Assembly (NCBI GenBank): GCA_020852955.1
Contig: JADYZW010000041.1
Coordinates: forward strand, 1 to 41,182
Source: Deltaproteobacteria bacterium
Lineage (GTDB): Bacteria; Desulfobacterota; Binatia; UTPRO1
DNA: 41,182 bases
Direction of reading: 5' to 3'
Part shown: in pieces, positions 1 through 11,879 of the stretch
How the letters are laid out: each line of letters starts with the position of its first letter
How positions within the stretch are numbered: the first letter of the stretch is position 1
The notes under the pieces: generated by a model
The model's database searches: none
What the model was told of the DNA's origin: nothing
The model's input: the letters and a program-made list of their open reading frames with translations, nothing else
Program-made: the position numbers and the translations under genes

Positions 1-2
1 TC

Positions 3-1112
<1,110 letters not shown>

Positions 1113-1122
1113 CGTTCCTCCC

Positions 1123-1138
1123 CGGCATGTCCCTTGCT
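1123..1138 (+). promoter_or_regulatory. Candidate sigma-54 (-24/-12) promoter for pilT
   Basis: The short pilB-pilT gap contains CGGCATGTCCCTTGCT. It has GG at 1124-1125, exactly ten bases, then GC at 1136-1137, which is the invariant sigma-54 geometry. It differs from TGGCAC-N5-TTGCW at two positions. A transcript starting about 12 bases past the GC would begin near 1149, just ahead of the GGAGG ribosome site at 1155-1159 and the ATG at 1168. It is weaker than the pilA promoter and could be chance. Confidence 0.4.
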
Positions 1139-1167
1139 CCCTGCGTGGATTCGCGGAGGTACGCCCG

Positions 1168-2271
1168 ATGGTGAACATCCAGGACTTCCTTCAACTCATG
1201 CTGGAAGCGGGGGCTTCCGACCTACACGTGACCCAGGACAGCCCGCCGCTGATCCGGGTCCACGGCGAACTCCGACCGCTCGCGTACCCGCCGCTCACCG
1301 CGACCGATACCCGGCAGCTCTGCTACAGCATCCTGACCGAGGCGCAGAAGAAGAAGTTCGAAGAGGAAAGCGAGCTCGACTTCTCGTTCGCCGCCAAGGG
1401 CGTCTGCCGCTTCCGCGGCAACCTCTACAACCAGAAGGGCGCCGTCGGCGGCGCCTTCCGCGCCATCCCGTACGAGATCCCACCGCTCGACAAGCTCGGC
1501 CTGCCGCGCTCGGTGATGGAGCTCGCCGCCCTGCCGCGCGGCCTCGTGCTCGTGACGGGACCGACGGGCAGCGGCAAATCGACCACGCTCGCCGCCATCA
1601 TCGACAAGATCAACGCCACCAGGCCCGAGCACATCATCACGGTCGAGGACCCGATCGAGTTCGTGCACAACCACAAGCGGGCGATGATCAACCAGCGCGA
1701 GGTCTTCGCGGACACCCACGGCTTCGCGCCCGCCTTGAAGCACGTGCTCCGACAAGATCCGGACATCGTGCTCATCGGCGAAATGCGCGATCTCGAGACG
1801 ATCGAAGCGGCGCTGGTCGTCGCCGAGACGGGCCACCTCGTGTTCTCGACCCTGCACACCAACTGCGCGGTGCAGACCATCAACCGCGTCATCGACGTCT
1901 TCCCGCCGCACCAGCAGGAGCAGGTCCGCGCGCAGCTCTCGCTCGTGCTGCAGGGCGTGGTGTCGCAGCAGCTCCTCCCGCGCGCCGACGGCCGCGGCCG
2001 CTGCCTCGCCGCCGAGGTGATGATCCCGAACGCCGCCATCCGGAACCTCATCCGCGAGGCGAAGGTGCATCAGATCTACTCGCAGATGCAGGTCGGACAG
2101 CAGAAGTTCGGCATGCAGACCATGAGCCAGGCGCTCGTCGACCTGCACCAGCGCCGCCTGGTCACGACCGACGAGGCCCTCGGCCACGCGACCGAGCCCG
2201 ACGAGCTCAAGACCATGTTGGGGCACCAGGCCGGCATCGTCGAGAAGGTGCGGCCGATGGCGCGCCACTGA
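1168..2271 (+). CDS. pilT: PilT, pilus retraction ATPase
   Basis: PilT is the cytoplasmic ATPase that depolymerises pili to drive twitching motility. The 367-residue length is typical. Walker A (GPTGSGKSTT), Walker B (GEMRDLETIE) and the His box (TGHLVFSTLHTN) are intact. The C-terminal AIRNLIREAK motif is the hallmark that separates PilT from PilB. There is no zinc tetracysteine. The ATG at 1168 has GGAGG eight bases upstream. Two further genes of the pilus motor and platform follow directly, so co-transcription is likely, and a possible internal sigma-54 promoter precedes this gene. Confidence 0.97.
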   Translation: MVNIQDFLQLMLEAGASDLHVTQDSPPLIRVHGELRPLAYPPLTATDTRQLCYSILTEAQKKKFEEESELDFSFAAKGVCRFRGNLYNQKGAVGGAFRAIPYEIPPLDKLGLPRSVMELAALPRGLVLVTGPTGSGKSTTLAAIIDKINATRPEHIITVEDPIEFVHNHKRAMINQREVFADTHGFAPALKHVLRQDPDIVLIGEMRDLETIEAALVVAETGHLVFSTLHTNCAVQTINRVIDVFPPHQQEQVRAQLSLVLQGVVSQQLLPRADGRGRCLAAEVMIPNAAIRNLIREAKVHQIYSQMQVGQQKFGMQTMSQALVDLHQRRLVTTDEALGHATEPDELKTMLGHQAGIVEKVRPMARH

Positions 2272-2309
2272 GCGCAACGCGCCGAAGCGAGCGAAGGAGG
2301 CGGTAAGCC

Positions 2310-3530
<1,221 letters not shown>

Positions 3531-3541
3531 GCGTCGGCGGG

Positions 3542-5575
<2,034 letters not shown>

Positions 5576-5579
5576 CGCG

Positions 5580-5602
5580 GCGCCGGCTCCCGACGCCGGC
5601 GC
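5580..5602 (+). terminator. Stem-loop after the pilus regulator gene
   Basis: A perfect 8-base inverted repeat (GCGCCGGC, 7-base loop, GCCGGCGC) begins five bases after the stop codon. There is no U-tract, so if it is a terminator it is not the classical intrinsic form. GC-rich DNA makes such stems fairly common. Confidence 0.35.
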
Positions 5603-5845
5603 GCGGTGAACGCGCGCCGTCGTCGGTCGTGGCCTACGCTCGCCGCACGCGACGTCGCATGCTCGACCGCGCACGAGCCGCCCTGGGTCGGCGCGACCAC
5701 CCCGTCGCCGGACCCGTCGAACCGGCCCGGGGCCCGACCGGCCCCCGCGCCACGCGAGCGGCAGGGACGCGATGGCGCAGGGGCTGCGCGCCATGTCGTC
5801 GGCGACCCGATCAGCGGCGCATTCGTGACGGTCAAAAAGTGTCAC

Positions 5846-5872
5846 CGCCAAGGAATTCGCCGGTTTTTGGCG
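5846..5872. promoter_or_regulatory. Inverted repeat upstream of pilA, possible enhancer site
   Basis: The arms CGCCAA (5846-5851) and TTGGCG (5867-5872) flank a 15-base spacer about 160-185 bases upstream of the -24 element of pilA. Enhancer-binding proteins of the NtrC class usually bind inverted repeats at this distance. The surrounding stretch is also locally AT-richer (AAAAAG, GGTTTTTGG) than its neighbours. Confidence 0.35.
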
Positions 5873-5896
5873 ACCTCGCGCCGCGCACGCGTTGCG

Positions 5897-5912
5897 GCTT
5901 CGTACACGAAGC
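5897..5912. promoter_or_regulatory. 16-base palindrome upstream of pilA, candidate upstream activating site
   Basis: GCTTCGTACACGAAGC has perfect 7-base arms around a 2-base centre. The symmetry continues outward for two more base pairs after one mismatch on each side. It is centred about 125 bases upstream of the -24 element of the pilA promoter, a usual distance for a dimeric Fis-type helix-turn-helix of a sigma-54 activator. It lies in a 535-base stretch (5576-6110) with no convincing gene. I consider it the best candidate binding site for the fused regulator encoded just upstream. Confidence 0.5.
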
Positions 5913-6028
5913 GGCGGCGCGGACGCGGAGGCGACTCGCGGGTCGGCGCGGCGCGCAGGCGCGAAATCCGCGTTCCCATTGGAGACCGCGCGCGCCGCCG
6001 GCCGCCGCCGCCGGGTGCCCGCATCCCA

Positions 6029-6044
6029 TGGCACCTCGCTTGCT
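6029..6044 (+). promoter_or_regulatory. Sigma-54 promoter of pilA (-24/-12)
   Basis: TGGCACCTCGCTTGCT matches the sigma-54 consensus TGGCAC-N5-TTGCW at every consensus position. The GG (6030-6031) and GC (6042-6043) are spaced by exactly ten bases. The transcript would start near 6055 and leave a leader of about 55 bases before the pilA ATG. pilA is sigma-54 dependent in Pseudomonas, Myxococcus and Geobacter, and a sigma-54 activator is encoded immediately upstream. Confidence 0.88.
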
Positions 6045-6069
6045 CCCCCAGCGCTCCAACAAATCGGCT

Positions 6070-6090
6070 TCGGGACGATGAACGCCCCGA
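6070..6090 (+). other. Hairpin in the pilA 5' leader
   Basis: In the predicted leader, TCGGG (6070-6074) pairs with CCCGA (6086-6090). The stem continues with a CG/CG pair beyond one mismatch around an ATGAA loop. It ends six bases before the AGGAGG ribosome site (6097-6102). It may stabilise the abundant pilin mRNA or set ribosome access. This is inference only. Confidence 0.3.
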
Positions 6091-6110
6091 GACACTAGGA
6101 GGCAGACACA

Positions 6111-6488
6111 ATGACTAAGCAGAATCAGTCCGGTTTCACCCTGATCGAGCTTCTGGTCGTCGTCGCGATCATCGGCATCTTGGCCGCGATCGCGATTCCG
6201 CAGTTCGCCGCGTACCGCGCCAAGGGCTTCGACGCCCGGGCCGAGAGCGATTGCCGCAATGCCGCAACGGCCGAGGAAGCGTACTTCGTCGACAACGCGA
6301 CGTACTCGGACGCGGCGGCGTCGCTGCCCGGCTTCGTGCAGTCGGAAGACGTCAACGTCGCGCTCACCGCGAGCGACACCGACTTCAGCGTGACCTGCGA
6401 CTCGCCGAAGGGCACCACGGGCTTCTCGTGCACCTGGACGAGCAACCCGACGAGCGGCGAGCCGAACATGGTGTGCACCACGTCCTGA
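6111..6488 (+). CDS. pilA: PilA, major type IV pilin
   Basis: PilA is the main structural subunit of the type IVa pilus. The 125-residue prepilin has a short class III leader (MTKQNQSG) cut before Phe9 within SGFTLIELLVVVAIIGILA. Glu5 of the mature protein is conserved, and a single hydrophobic helix precedes a small globular domain. Four cysteines (in DCRN, VTC, FSC and MVC) could form two disulfides. The mature length of about 117 residues is longer than the short Geobacter pilins. A strong AGGAGG lies eight bases before the ATG. It has its own sigma-54 promoter at 6029 and a terminator at 6526, so it is probably a monocistronic, highly expressed gene. The prepilin peptidase is encoded nearby. 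Confidence 0.95.
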   Translation: MTKQNQSGFTLIELLVVVAIIGILAAIAIPQFAAYRAKGFDARAESDCRNAATAEEAYFVDNATYSDAAASLPGFVQSEDVNVALTASDTDFSVTCDSPKGTTGFSCTWTSNPTSGEPNMVCTTS

Positions 6489-6525
6489 TGTCGGCGATCG
6501 GCTGACACTGGTGTGACCGCAACGG

Positions 6526-6553
6526 CGCGGGCGGACCTCCGGGTCCGCCCGCG
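6526..6553 (+). terminator. Rho-independent-type terminator of pilA
   Basis: A perfect 12-base stem (CGCGGGCGGACC and GGTCCGCCCGCG) with a 4-base loop is followed by TCTCATTTT. It lies 38 bases after the pilA stop and is the most convincing intrinsic terminator in the window. Confidence 0.8.
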
Positions 6554-6583
6554 TCTCATTTTGGTGGAGGAGAGCGAGTCGGG

Positions 6584-8155
6584 ATGCGCGAACGGCTGAC
6601 GCTGCACGGACTCTGGATCGCCACCGCCCTCACGATCCTCGTCCCTTCCTTCGCGGACCCCGACCTCTGGGGTCACCTGATCTTCGGCTCCTCGCTCCTC
6701 GCCGGCACCCTCCCGCTCGAGAACACGTTCTCCTACACCACCCCCTCCCAGCCCTGGGTGAACCACGAGATCCTGTCCGAAGGCGCGATGGCGCTCGCCT
6801 ATCGGCTCGCCGGATCGGCGGGGCTCGTGGCGTTGAAGGTCGCGCTCGGTCTCGCGACCGCCGCGGTGCTGTGGCGAACGGCGCGGCGGCGGAGCGGCGA
6901 CGCCCTCGCCGCGACCCTCGCGGTCGTCTTCGCGCTCTACGTGATGCGCCCGGGCTTCATGATCCGGCCGCAGCTCTTCACGATGCTCTTCCTCGCAGTG
7001 GCGCTCGAGATCGTGAGCGCGAGCGGTCGACGCGCCGCGGGCGGCGCCTGGACGCTCCCGCTCCTGGTCGCCCTCTGGGTGAACGTGCACGGCGGCGTGC
7101 TCGCCGGGGTCGGGCTCGTCGCCGCCGCCCTGGCGGCGGCGCGCACCGTGGAGCTCTGGTACGGCACGCTCGAGATCCGCGACGCGGTCGGCTCGGCGCT
7201 CCTCGTCGCCCTGACGGCGGCGGCCCTCGCCGTGAACCCGTACGGCACCCGCCTCGTCGGGTTCCTGCTGCACGACGTCACGCCGGCCGTGCCGATCACC
7301 GAGTGGGCGTCGGTCGGCCTCCTCGACGCCTCGTTCCCCATCTTCAAGCTGATGCTGCTGATCGCGGCGGTGGGGACCGTGATCCTCAGACCCGCGCTCG
7401 CCGAGGCCGCCGTGGTCGCGGCGACCGCCGTCGTGGCGCTCCGCCACCAGCGCCACGTGCCGCTCTTCGCGATCGCCGCCGCGCCGCTCGTCGCGGCGAC
7501 GCTCGTCGCGCTCGGACGCCGCTGGGCAGCCACCGCCGGCGCCAGGCTGCCGGCCCTCGCGCGCGCCGCGCTCACCGCCGCGGCGGCGATGCAGGTCGTG
7601 TTCGCGATCCTTCTCGCGGGCGCGTGGCGCGGCGAGATCACCGTGCTCCCGAGCCACTATCCCGTCCAGGCCGTCCGCTTCCTGGTGCAGAACGACATCG
7701 TCGGCAACGTCGCGCTCCCGTTCAGCTGGGGCGAGTACGCGCTCTGGGCGCTGCCGGCCGGCTCGCGGGTGGCCGTCGACGGCCGCTTCACGACCGCCTA
7801 CCCGCAGGACCTCCTCGCCGCCGCCTGGCGCTTCATGACCGGCGAGCCCGGATGGGACGACCTCCTGAACCGCTACCCGACCGACCTCGTCATCGCCGAC
7901 CGCGCCCACGGGTCGGCCGAGCGCCTGCGCGGGCACCCGGATTGGCAATACGTGTACTCGGACAAGGTGAGCTTCGTCTTCCTGCGGATCGGCGCGCGCC
8001 ACGCGGACGCGCTCGCGCGCTTCCACGCCGGGCAGCTCGTCTACGACGCCAAGCCATTCGCGACGACCTTCCCCGCCGCCGACCGCTCGTGGGCGCCGCC
8101 GCCGCGCGACGCGCGCATGGCCGCGAGCGCGGCCACCTTCCCCGGCCGATTCTGA
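6584..8155 (+). CDS. Polytopic membrane protein, possible GT-C-type glycosyltransferase
   Basis: I do not recognise a named family. The 523-residue protein has about ten hydrophobic helices. An early loop carries acidic residues (FADPDLWGHLIFG), a second conserved-looking loop reads QPWVNHEILSEGAMAL, and a soluble C-terminal part follows from about residue 360. An acidic motif after the first helix is typical of lipid-linked GT-C glycosyltransferases, so sugar transfer in the inner membrane is a reasonable guess. A GGAGGAG ribosome site precedes the ATG. It lies between the pilin gene and the prepilin peptidase gene, 40 bases before the latter, so a role in pilin modification or envelope glycans is possible but unproven. 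Confidence 0.55.
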   Translation: MRERLTLHGLWIATALTILVPSFADPDLWGHLIFGSSLLAGTLPLENTFSYTTPSQPWVNHEILSEGAMALAYRLAGSAGLVALKVALGLATAAVLWRTARRRSGDALAATLAVVFALYVMRPGFMIRPQLFTMLFLAVALEIVSASGRRAAGGAWTLPLLVALWVNVHGGVLAGVGLVAAALAAARTVELWYGTLEIRDAVGSALLVALTAAALAVNPYGTRLVGFLLHDVTPAVPITEWASVGLLDASFPIFKLMLLIAAVGTVILRPALAEAAVVAATAVVALRHQRHVPLFAIAAAPLVAATLVALGRRWAATAGARLPALARAALTAAAAMQVVFAILLAGAWRGEITVLPSHYPVQAVRFLVQNDIVGNVALPFSWGEYALWALPAGSRVAVDGRFTTAYPQDLLAAAWRFMTGEPGWDDLLNRYPTDLVIADRAHGSAERLRGHPDWQYVYSDKVSFVFLRIGARHADALARFHAGQLVYDAKPFATTFPAADRSWAPPPRDARMAASAATFPGRF

Positions 8156-8195
8156 GGTTCACGGCCCGCCGGTCTCTGCTACATTGGCCCGCGCC

Positions 8196-8960
8196 ATGGA
8201 GACCCTGACGCTCGCGTTCGTCTTCACCTTCGGCGCGATCATCGGCAGCTTCCTGAACGTCTGCATCGCACGGCTCCCCGACGGGCGCTCGGTCGCGCGG
8301 CCGCCGTCGCACTGTCCGAAGTGTCGTGCCTTTCTCGCCTGGTACGACAACGTCCCGGTCCTGAGCTACCTCCTGCTGGCGGGCCGCTGCCGCGCCTGCC
8401 ACGTCCGGATCTCGGCGATCTATCCCGCCGTCGAGGTGCTGACCGGCGCGCTCGCGATCGCCCTCTTCCTGCGGCTCGGGCCGACCTTGGCGTTCGTCGG
8501 CTCCTTCGCCTTCGCCGCCGCGCTCGTCGTCATCACCTTCATCGATCTCGACCATCAGATCATTCCGGACGTCATCAGCCTTCCGGGCATCGCGATCGGC
8601 CTCGCCTTCTCGGCCGTATCGCCGCTCGTGACCCCGGGCGACGCGCTCCTCGGCGTGCTCGCCGGGGGCGGAACGTTGCTCGCCGTCGCGTGGACCTATC
8701 AGAAGCTCCGCGGCGTCGAGGGCATGGGCGGCGGCGACGTCAAGCTCCTCGCGATGATCGGCGCCTTCCTCGGCTGGCAGAGCATCTTCGTGACGCTCTT
8801 CGTCGGCTCGGTGATCGGCTCGCTGATCGGCGTCGCCATGATGCTCTACGAGGGCGCCGACACGAAGCTCGCGATTCCGTTCGGCCCGTTCCTCGCGGGC
8901 GGCGCGCTCGTCTACCTCTTCTGGGGCGAGCGCATTCTCGCCTTCTACTTCGGGAGCTGA
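8196..8960 (+). CDS. pilD: PilD, prepilin leader peptidase/N-methyltransferase
   Basis: PilD is an inner-membrane aspartyl protease that removes leader peptides from pilin and minor pilins and methylates the new N-terminus. The 254 residues hold the N-terminal domain with GSFLNVCIARLP and two CxxC pairs (C40/C43, C65/C68) needed for the methylase region. The catalytic aspartates lie in FIDLDHQIIPD and in GGGDVK (D181). About eight membrane helices are present. I chose the ATG at 8196; a TTG four codons upstream is possible. Its 3' end overlaps the convergent gene by 16 bases. Its substrates are encoded on both sides. Confidence 0.95.
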   Translation: METLTLAFVFTFGAIIGSFLNVCIARLPDGRSVARPPSHCPKCRAFLAWYDNVPVLSYLLLAGRCRACHVRISAIYPAVEVLTGALAIALFLRLGPTLAFVGSFAFAAALVVITFIDLDHQIIPDVISLPGIAIGLAFSAVSPLVTPGDALLGVLAGGGTLLAVAWTYQKLRGVEGMGGGDVKLLAMIGAFLGWQSIFVTLFVGSVIGSLIGVAMMLYEGADTKLAIPFGPFLAGGALVYLFWGERILAFYFGS

Positions 8961-10942
8961 GCCGGCGCGGCGTCGGCCGCGAACGCCTCGCCGCGCTCGG
9001 CGAGCCGCACGAACGGCGAGGTACCGTCGCGCTGCGGGCCGCGGTACCGGTAGACGGGACGATCGGGGTAGCGGCGCGCGAGCGCCGTGTCCTCCGCTCC
9101 GAGCTCGCGCGCCCACACGATCGGACCGTCGAGCGCCGGCGCGTTGAGATAGAGGTAGGGCGCGAACTGCAGCATGCCGGCGCGGTCGCGCGCCAGCTCG
9201 GCGGCGCAGCGCGGCGTGAGCTTCCGGTCGTCGGGAAGGCGCAGCAACGCGTCGGGGCTCGCTCCGGGGACGCGGCGCCCCGGCGACGCGTCCGCGAGCG
9301 CGGCCGCGAGGCGTCCCTCGGCATCCGGTCCGGGCGCGAGACGCGCGAGCTCGTCGCCGAGCCGGCAGGCATCGGCGCGCTTGTAGTAGCGGGTCGAGCG
9401 CGCCATCGGCACGCCGCGCGCCCACATGCGCACGATGAGCCGGGAGCCGAGCCCGTCCGGAACGAAGATCAGGGCGCGGTCGATGCCGGCGTGGCGCGCG
9501 TCCTCCTCGGGATGGAGAGCGATCGCCGTCCCGCGCGTCGCGTGCGAGGCGAGGCGGGCCGGGGCGAGCCCGATCGTGGCGACGATCGCCATCGTCGCGA
9601 CCGCCACGGTCGCGACGTCGCCGAGCGCGAGGCGCGTGCCCGGAAACGCGCGCCGCCGATCGGCGAGCCCGACGACTCCGGCCGCCACGAGCACGACGAG
9701 CGCCGGCACCGCAGAGAACACGAGACGCGGCCCGAACAGCGTGTCGCGGTGGAAATAGAAGAAGAGGCCTGCGACGAGCGTCAGCACGTAGCCCGCGAGG
9801 AGACGGGTCCTCCCCGCCGCGAACCAGCAGCCGGCCGCCGCCAGGAGCGTGACCGGCAGCGGCCACTCGAGGAGGTAGACGTTGGTCTGGTGCGCGTCGA
9901 TCGCGGTCAGGCCGACGGCGCGCGCGAGGGTGAGCGTCGAGCCCCAGGGCACATCGCGCTCGAGGCCGAGGAGCGTGCCCTGAACGAGCGCGTAGGTGAA
10001 CGTGAGAGGGCTCCCGGTGGTCGCGCGGTTGTAGACGAGCGTCGGAAGCAGCGCGACGGTGGCGGCCGCCGCGCCGGCCACCACCGTCGCGATCCCGCCC
10101 CGCGCGCGCAGCGCCGCGACGGCGCTCGGCACCGCGACCAGCGCGAGCGCGAGCGCGTCGAGCGGCCGCAGACCGAGCCCGAGGCCGACCGCCGCGCCGA
10201 GCACGGCGCCCGCGCGCGCGCGCCCCGCCGCCACCGCCGGCAACGCGGCGAGACCGGCCGTGACGGCGAGAGCCGTCGGCAGGTGGTTCATGGCGCTCGC
10301 GTCGATCGCGACGACGAACGGCGACGCCAGGACGAGCACCGCCGCGAGGCGCGCCGTGCGCTCGTCGAGCCCGGCGGAGCGCGCCAGCGCATGGACGGCG
10401 GCCGGTAGCGCCGCGGCGAGGAGCGGCGTCACCAGCCACGGCGCGCCGACCGCGAGCCCGAGCGCCAACAGCATGGGATGGATCGGCGGGTACTGCCCGA
10501 ACCATCCGTGCGGCGTGACGGGCGCGAAGAGCGTCTCGAAGTGCGCCGGCAACGGCGGCGGCGGCGCGACCCATTCCCCGGAGAGCAGCAGACGCGCCTG
10601 GAAGTACTGCACCCACGCGTCGATCACCGGCGGCATGCGCCCGAAGTGCCACCAGGCGACCGCCGCCGCCTCGACCGCCGCGAGCACCCCGACCGCCGCC
10701 AGGAACCTCCGGGGCGACGGCGCGAGCGCGCGGGCGAGCCCCGCACGCACGGACGCCGCGACGCGTTCGCGCCCGAGGAGCAAGGCGAGAACGGTCAGCA
10801 GCACGACGACCAGCAGCGCCGCGGCCGAGCGCGTCCACGCGGCGCCGTAATAGGCGCCGTCGGTAACCCCGGTCCACGCCCCGACCGGCAGGAGCCCGAG
10901 CAGCGCCCAGAGGCTGAGGAGGACGGCGAGGACGCGGTCCAT
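8945..10942 (-). CDS. Large polytopic membrane protein, probable GT-C/ArnT-like glycosyltransferase
   Basis: This 665-residue protein has about a dozen predicted helices and a C-terminal soluble region from roughly residue 470. The first large periplasmic loop, VIDAWVQYFQARLLLSGEW, carries the Asp expected at the active site of PMT/ArnT-type (GT39/GT83) enzymes that use polyprenyl-phosphate sugars. The family match is by general architecture, not by a specific signature. Translation may begin at the ATG at 10942 or at a GTG one codon upstream (10945). It is transcribed against the pilus genes and overlaps the end of pilD. The roughly 107-base gap to the divergent minor-pilin operon must hold both promoters. 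Confidence 0.55.
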   Translation of the reverse strand: MDRVLAVLLSLWALLGLLPVGAWTGVTDGAYYGAAWTRSAAALLVVVLLTVLALLLGRERVAASVRAGLARALAPSPRRFLAAVGVLAAVEAAAVAWWHFGRMPPVIDAWVQYFQARLLLSGEWVAPPPPLPAHFETLFAPVTPHGWFGQYPPIHPMLLALGLAVGAPWLVTPLLAAALPAAVHALARSAGLDERTARLAAVLVLASPFVVAIDASAMNHLPTALAVTAGLAALPAVAAGRARAGAVLGAAVGLGLGLRPLDALALALVAVPSAVAALRARGGIATVVAGAAAATVALLPTLVYNRATTGSPLTFTYALVQGTLLGLERDVPWGSTLTLARAVGLTAIDAHQTNVYLLEWPLPVTLLAAAGCWFAAGRTRLLAGYVLTLVAGLFFYFHRDTLFGPRLVFSAVPALVVLVAAGVVGLADRRRAFPGTRLALGDVATVAVATMAIVATIGLAPARLASHATRGTAIALHPEEDARHAGIDRALIFVPDGLGSRLIVRMWARGVPMARSTRYYKRADACRLGDELARLAPGPDAEGRLAAALADASPGRRVPGASPDALLRLPDDRKLTPRCAAELARDRAGMLQFAPYLYLNAPALDGPIVWARELGAEDTALARRYPDRPVYRYRGPQRDGTSPFVRLAERGEAFAADAAPAQLPK

Positions 10943-11052
10943 CACCGGAATATCGGCCGCCCTGCCCCGGAGCTTGAGCGGTCGCGACCCGCTACGAGTA
11001 CCGATTCCCCGGCCGTACCCGGGGCGTAGAAGGGAGGCCGGAGGCGACGACG

Positions 11053-11511
11053 ATGCAGCGGCTGGACGAAGCGCGGGGCTTCACGGTGATGGAGTTGCTC
11101 GTGGTGGCGGGAGCGCTCGGCCTCCTGGCGACCGGCGCGGCGCTCGGATGGGCGCGGCTCGAGTCGGTCTTCCGGCTCGACGCCGCGACCCATGCGCTCG
11201 CCGCCGACCTGCACGACGCCCGCGTGCTCGCGATCGCGTCGGCGGCGCGCGCGCGCCTCGTCTTCGCGCGCGGCGCGGCGAGCTACCGCGTCGAGCGCGC
11301 CGACGACGCCGGCACGTTCCACCTGACCGCCCTTCGCGCCCTCCCGCGCGGCGTGCTGATCGCCGACGCCAACTCGAGCGGCGACCTCGTGTTCTCGCCG
11401 CGCGGCGTCGCCGAGAACGGCACGGTCGTGCTGGTGGACCGGCGCGGGCGGCGCGCGACGCTCCGGCTGAACCAGCGCGGGCGCGTCACGATCGAGCGGG
11501 GCCGGACGTGA
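11053..11511 (+). CDS. FimT/GspH-like minor pilin
   Basis: This 152-residue pseudopilin is processed by PilD and helps prime pilus assembly. The leader MQRLDEARG precedes the class III signature FTVMELLVVAGALGLLA with Glu at mature position 5. The body matches the GspH/FimT pattern of about 120 residues ending in basic beta strands (RRATLRLNQRGRVTI). GGGAGG and GGAGG sites lie 10-20 bases before the ATG. It is the first gene of a four-gene minor-pilin operon, and its stop codon overlaps the next start (GTGA). Confidence 0.85.
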   Translation: MQRLDEARGFTVMELLVVAGALGLLATGAALGWARLESVFRLDAATHALAADLHDARVLAIASAARARLVFARGAASYRVERADDAGTFHLTALRALPRGVLIADANSSGDLVFSPRGVAENGTVVLVDRRGRRATLRLNQRGRVTIERGRT

Positions 11512-11879
11512 GGCGCGATCCCGCGGGCTCCGCCCTCGTCGAGTCGCTCGCGGCGCTCGTGCTGATCGCGCTCGCGGGTGCGCTCGTCGCGTCGGCGGCG
11601 CGGAGCGCGCTCCGCGCCGCGCATCGCGCGGCGACCCTGACGCGGGCGACGGCCCTCGCCGGCCGCGAGCTCGCGCGCCTCGCGGCAACGGCGGAGACCG
11701 CCGCGAGCGAGGAAGCCACGCTCGCGGCGGCGGGCTTTCCCGGGCCGGTCACGTGCGTCCGGACGATCACCCGCGACGGTCTCGTGGCGGATCTCCGCGT
11801 CGGCGTCGTCGCCGGGCGTCCCGCGGAGCGCGTCGCACTCGGCACACGCCGCCTGCTGCGGCCCCCGGCGGGCGAATGA
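11508..11879 (+). CDS. PilV-like minor pilin
   Basis: This 123-residue protein begins with GTG overlapping the previous stop by four bases. The leader MRRDPAG precedes SALVESLAALVLIALAG, with Glu at mature position 5 and a single N-terminal helix, as in PilV/GspI-type minor pilins. The rest is a small Ala-rich domain with one cysteine (VTCVRT). The GTG start is supported because it gives the leader, and no better start is in frame. It is translationally coupled to its neighbours on both sides. The PilV label rests on gene order and size. Confidence 0.75.
   Translation: MRRDPAGSALVESLAALVLIALAGALVASAARSALRAAHRAATLTRATALAGRELARLAATAETAASEEATLAAAGFPGPVTCVRTITRDGLVADLRVGVVAGRPAERVALGTRRLLRPPAGE

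Noticed and set aside
5606..6118. Open frames of 68-170 codons in the gap before pilA
   Set aside because: Arg/Pro/Ala-rich translations in several competing frames, no ribosome sites, and overlap with the sigma-54 promoter and pilA leader.
7890..10877. A 995-codon open frame on the minus strand, and similar long frames at 3926-6034 (minus), 6125-8026 (minus), 8321-10408 (plus) and 20082-22904 (minus)
   Set aside because: They lie wholly or mainly over recognised genes in other frames and have Arg/Ala/Pro-rich composition with no domain. They are by-products of high GC content. The only real parts are the 3' segments listed as features.
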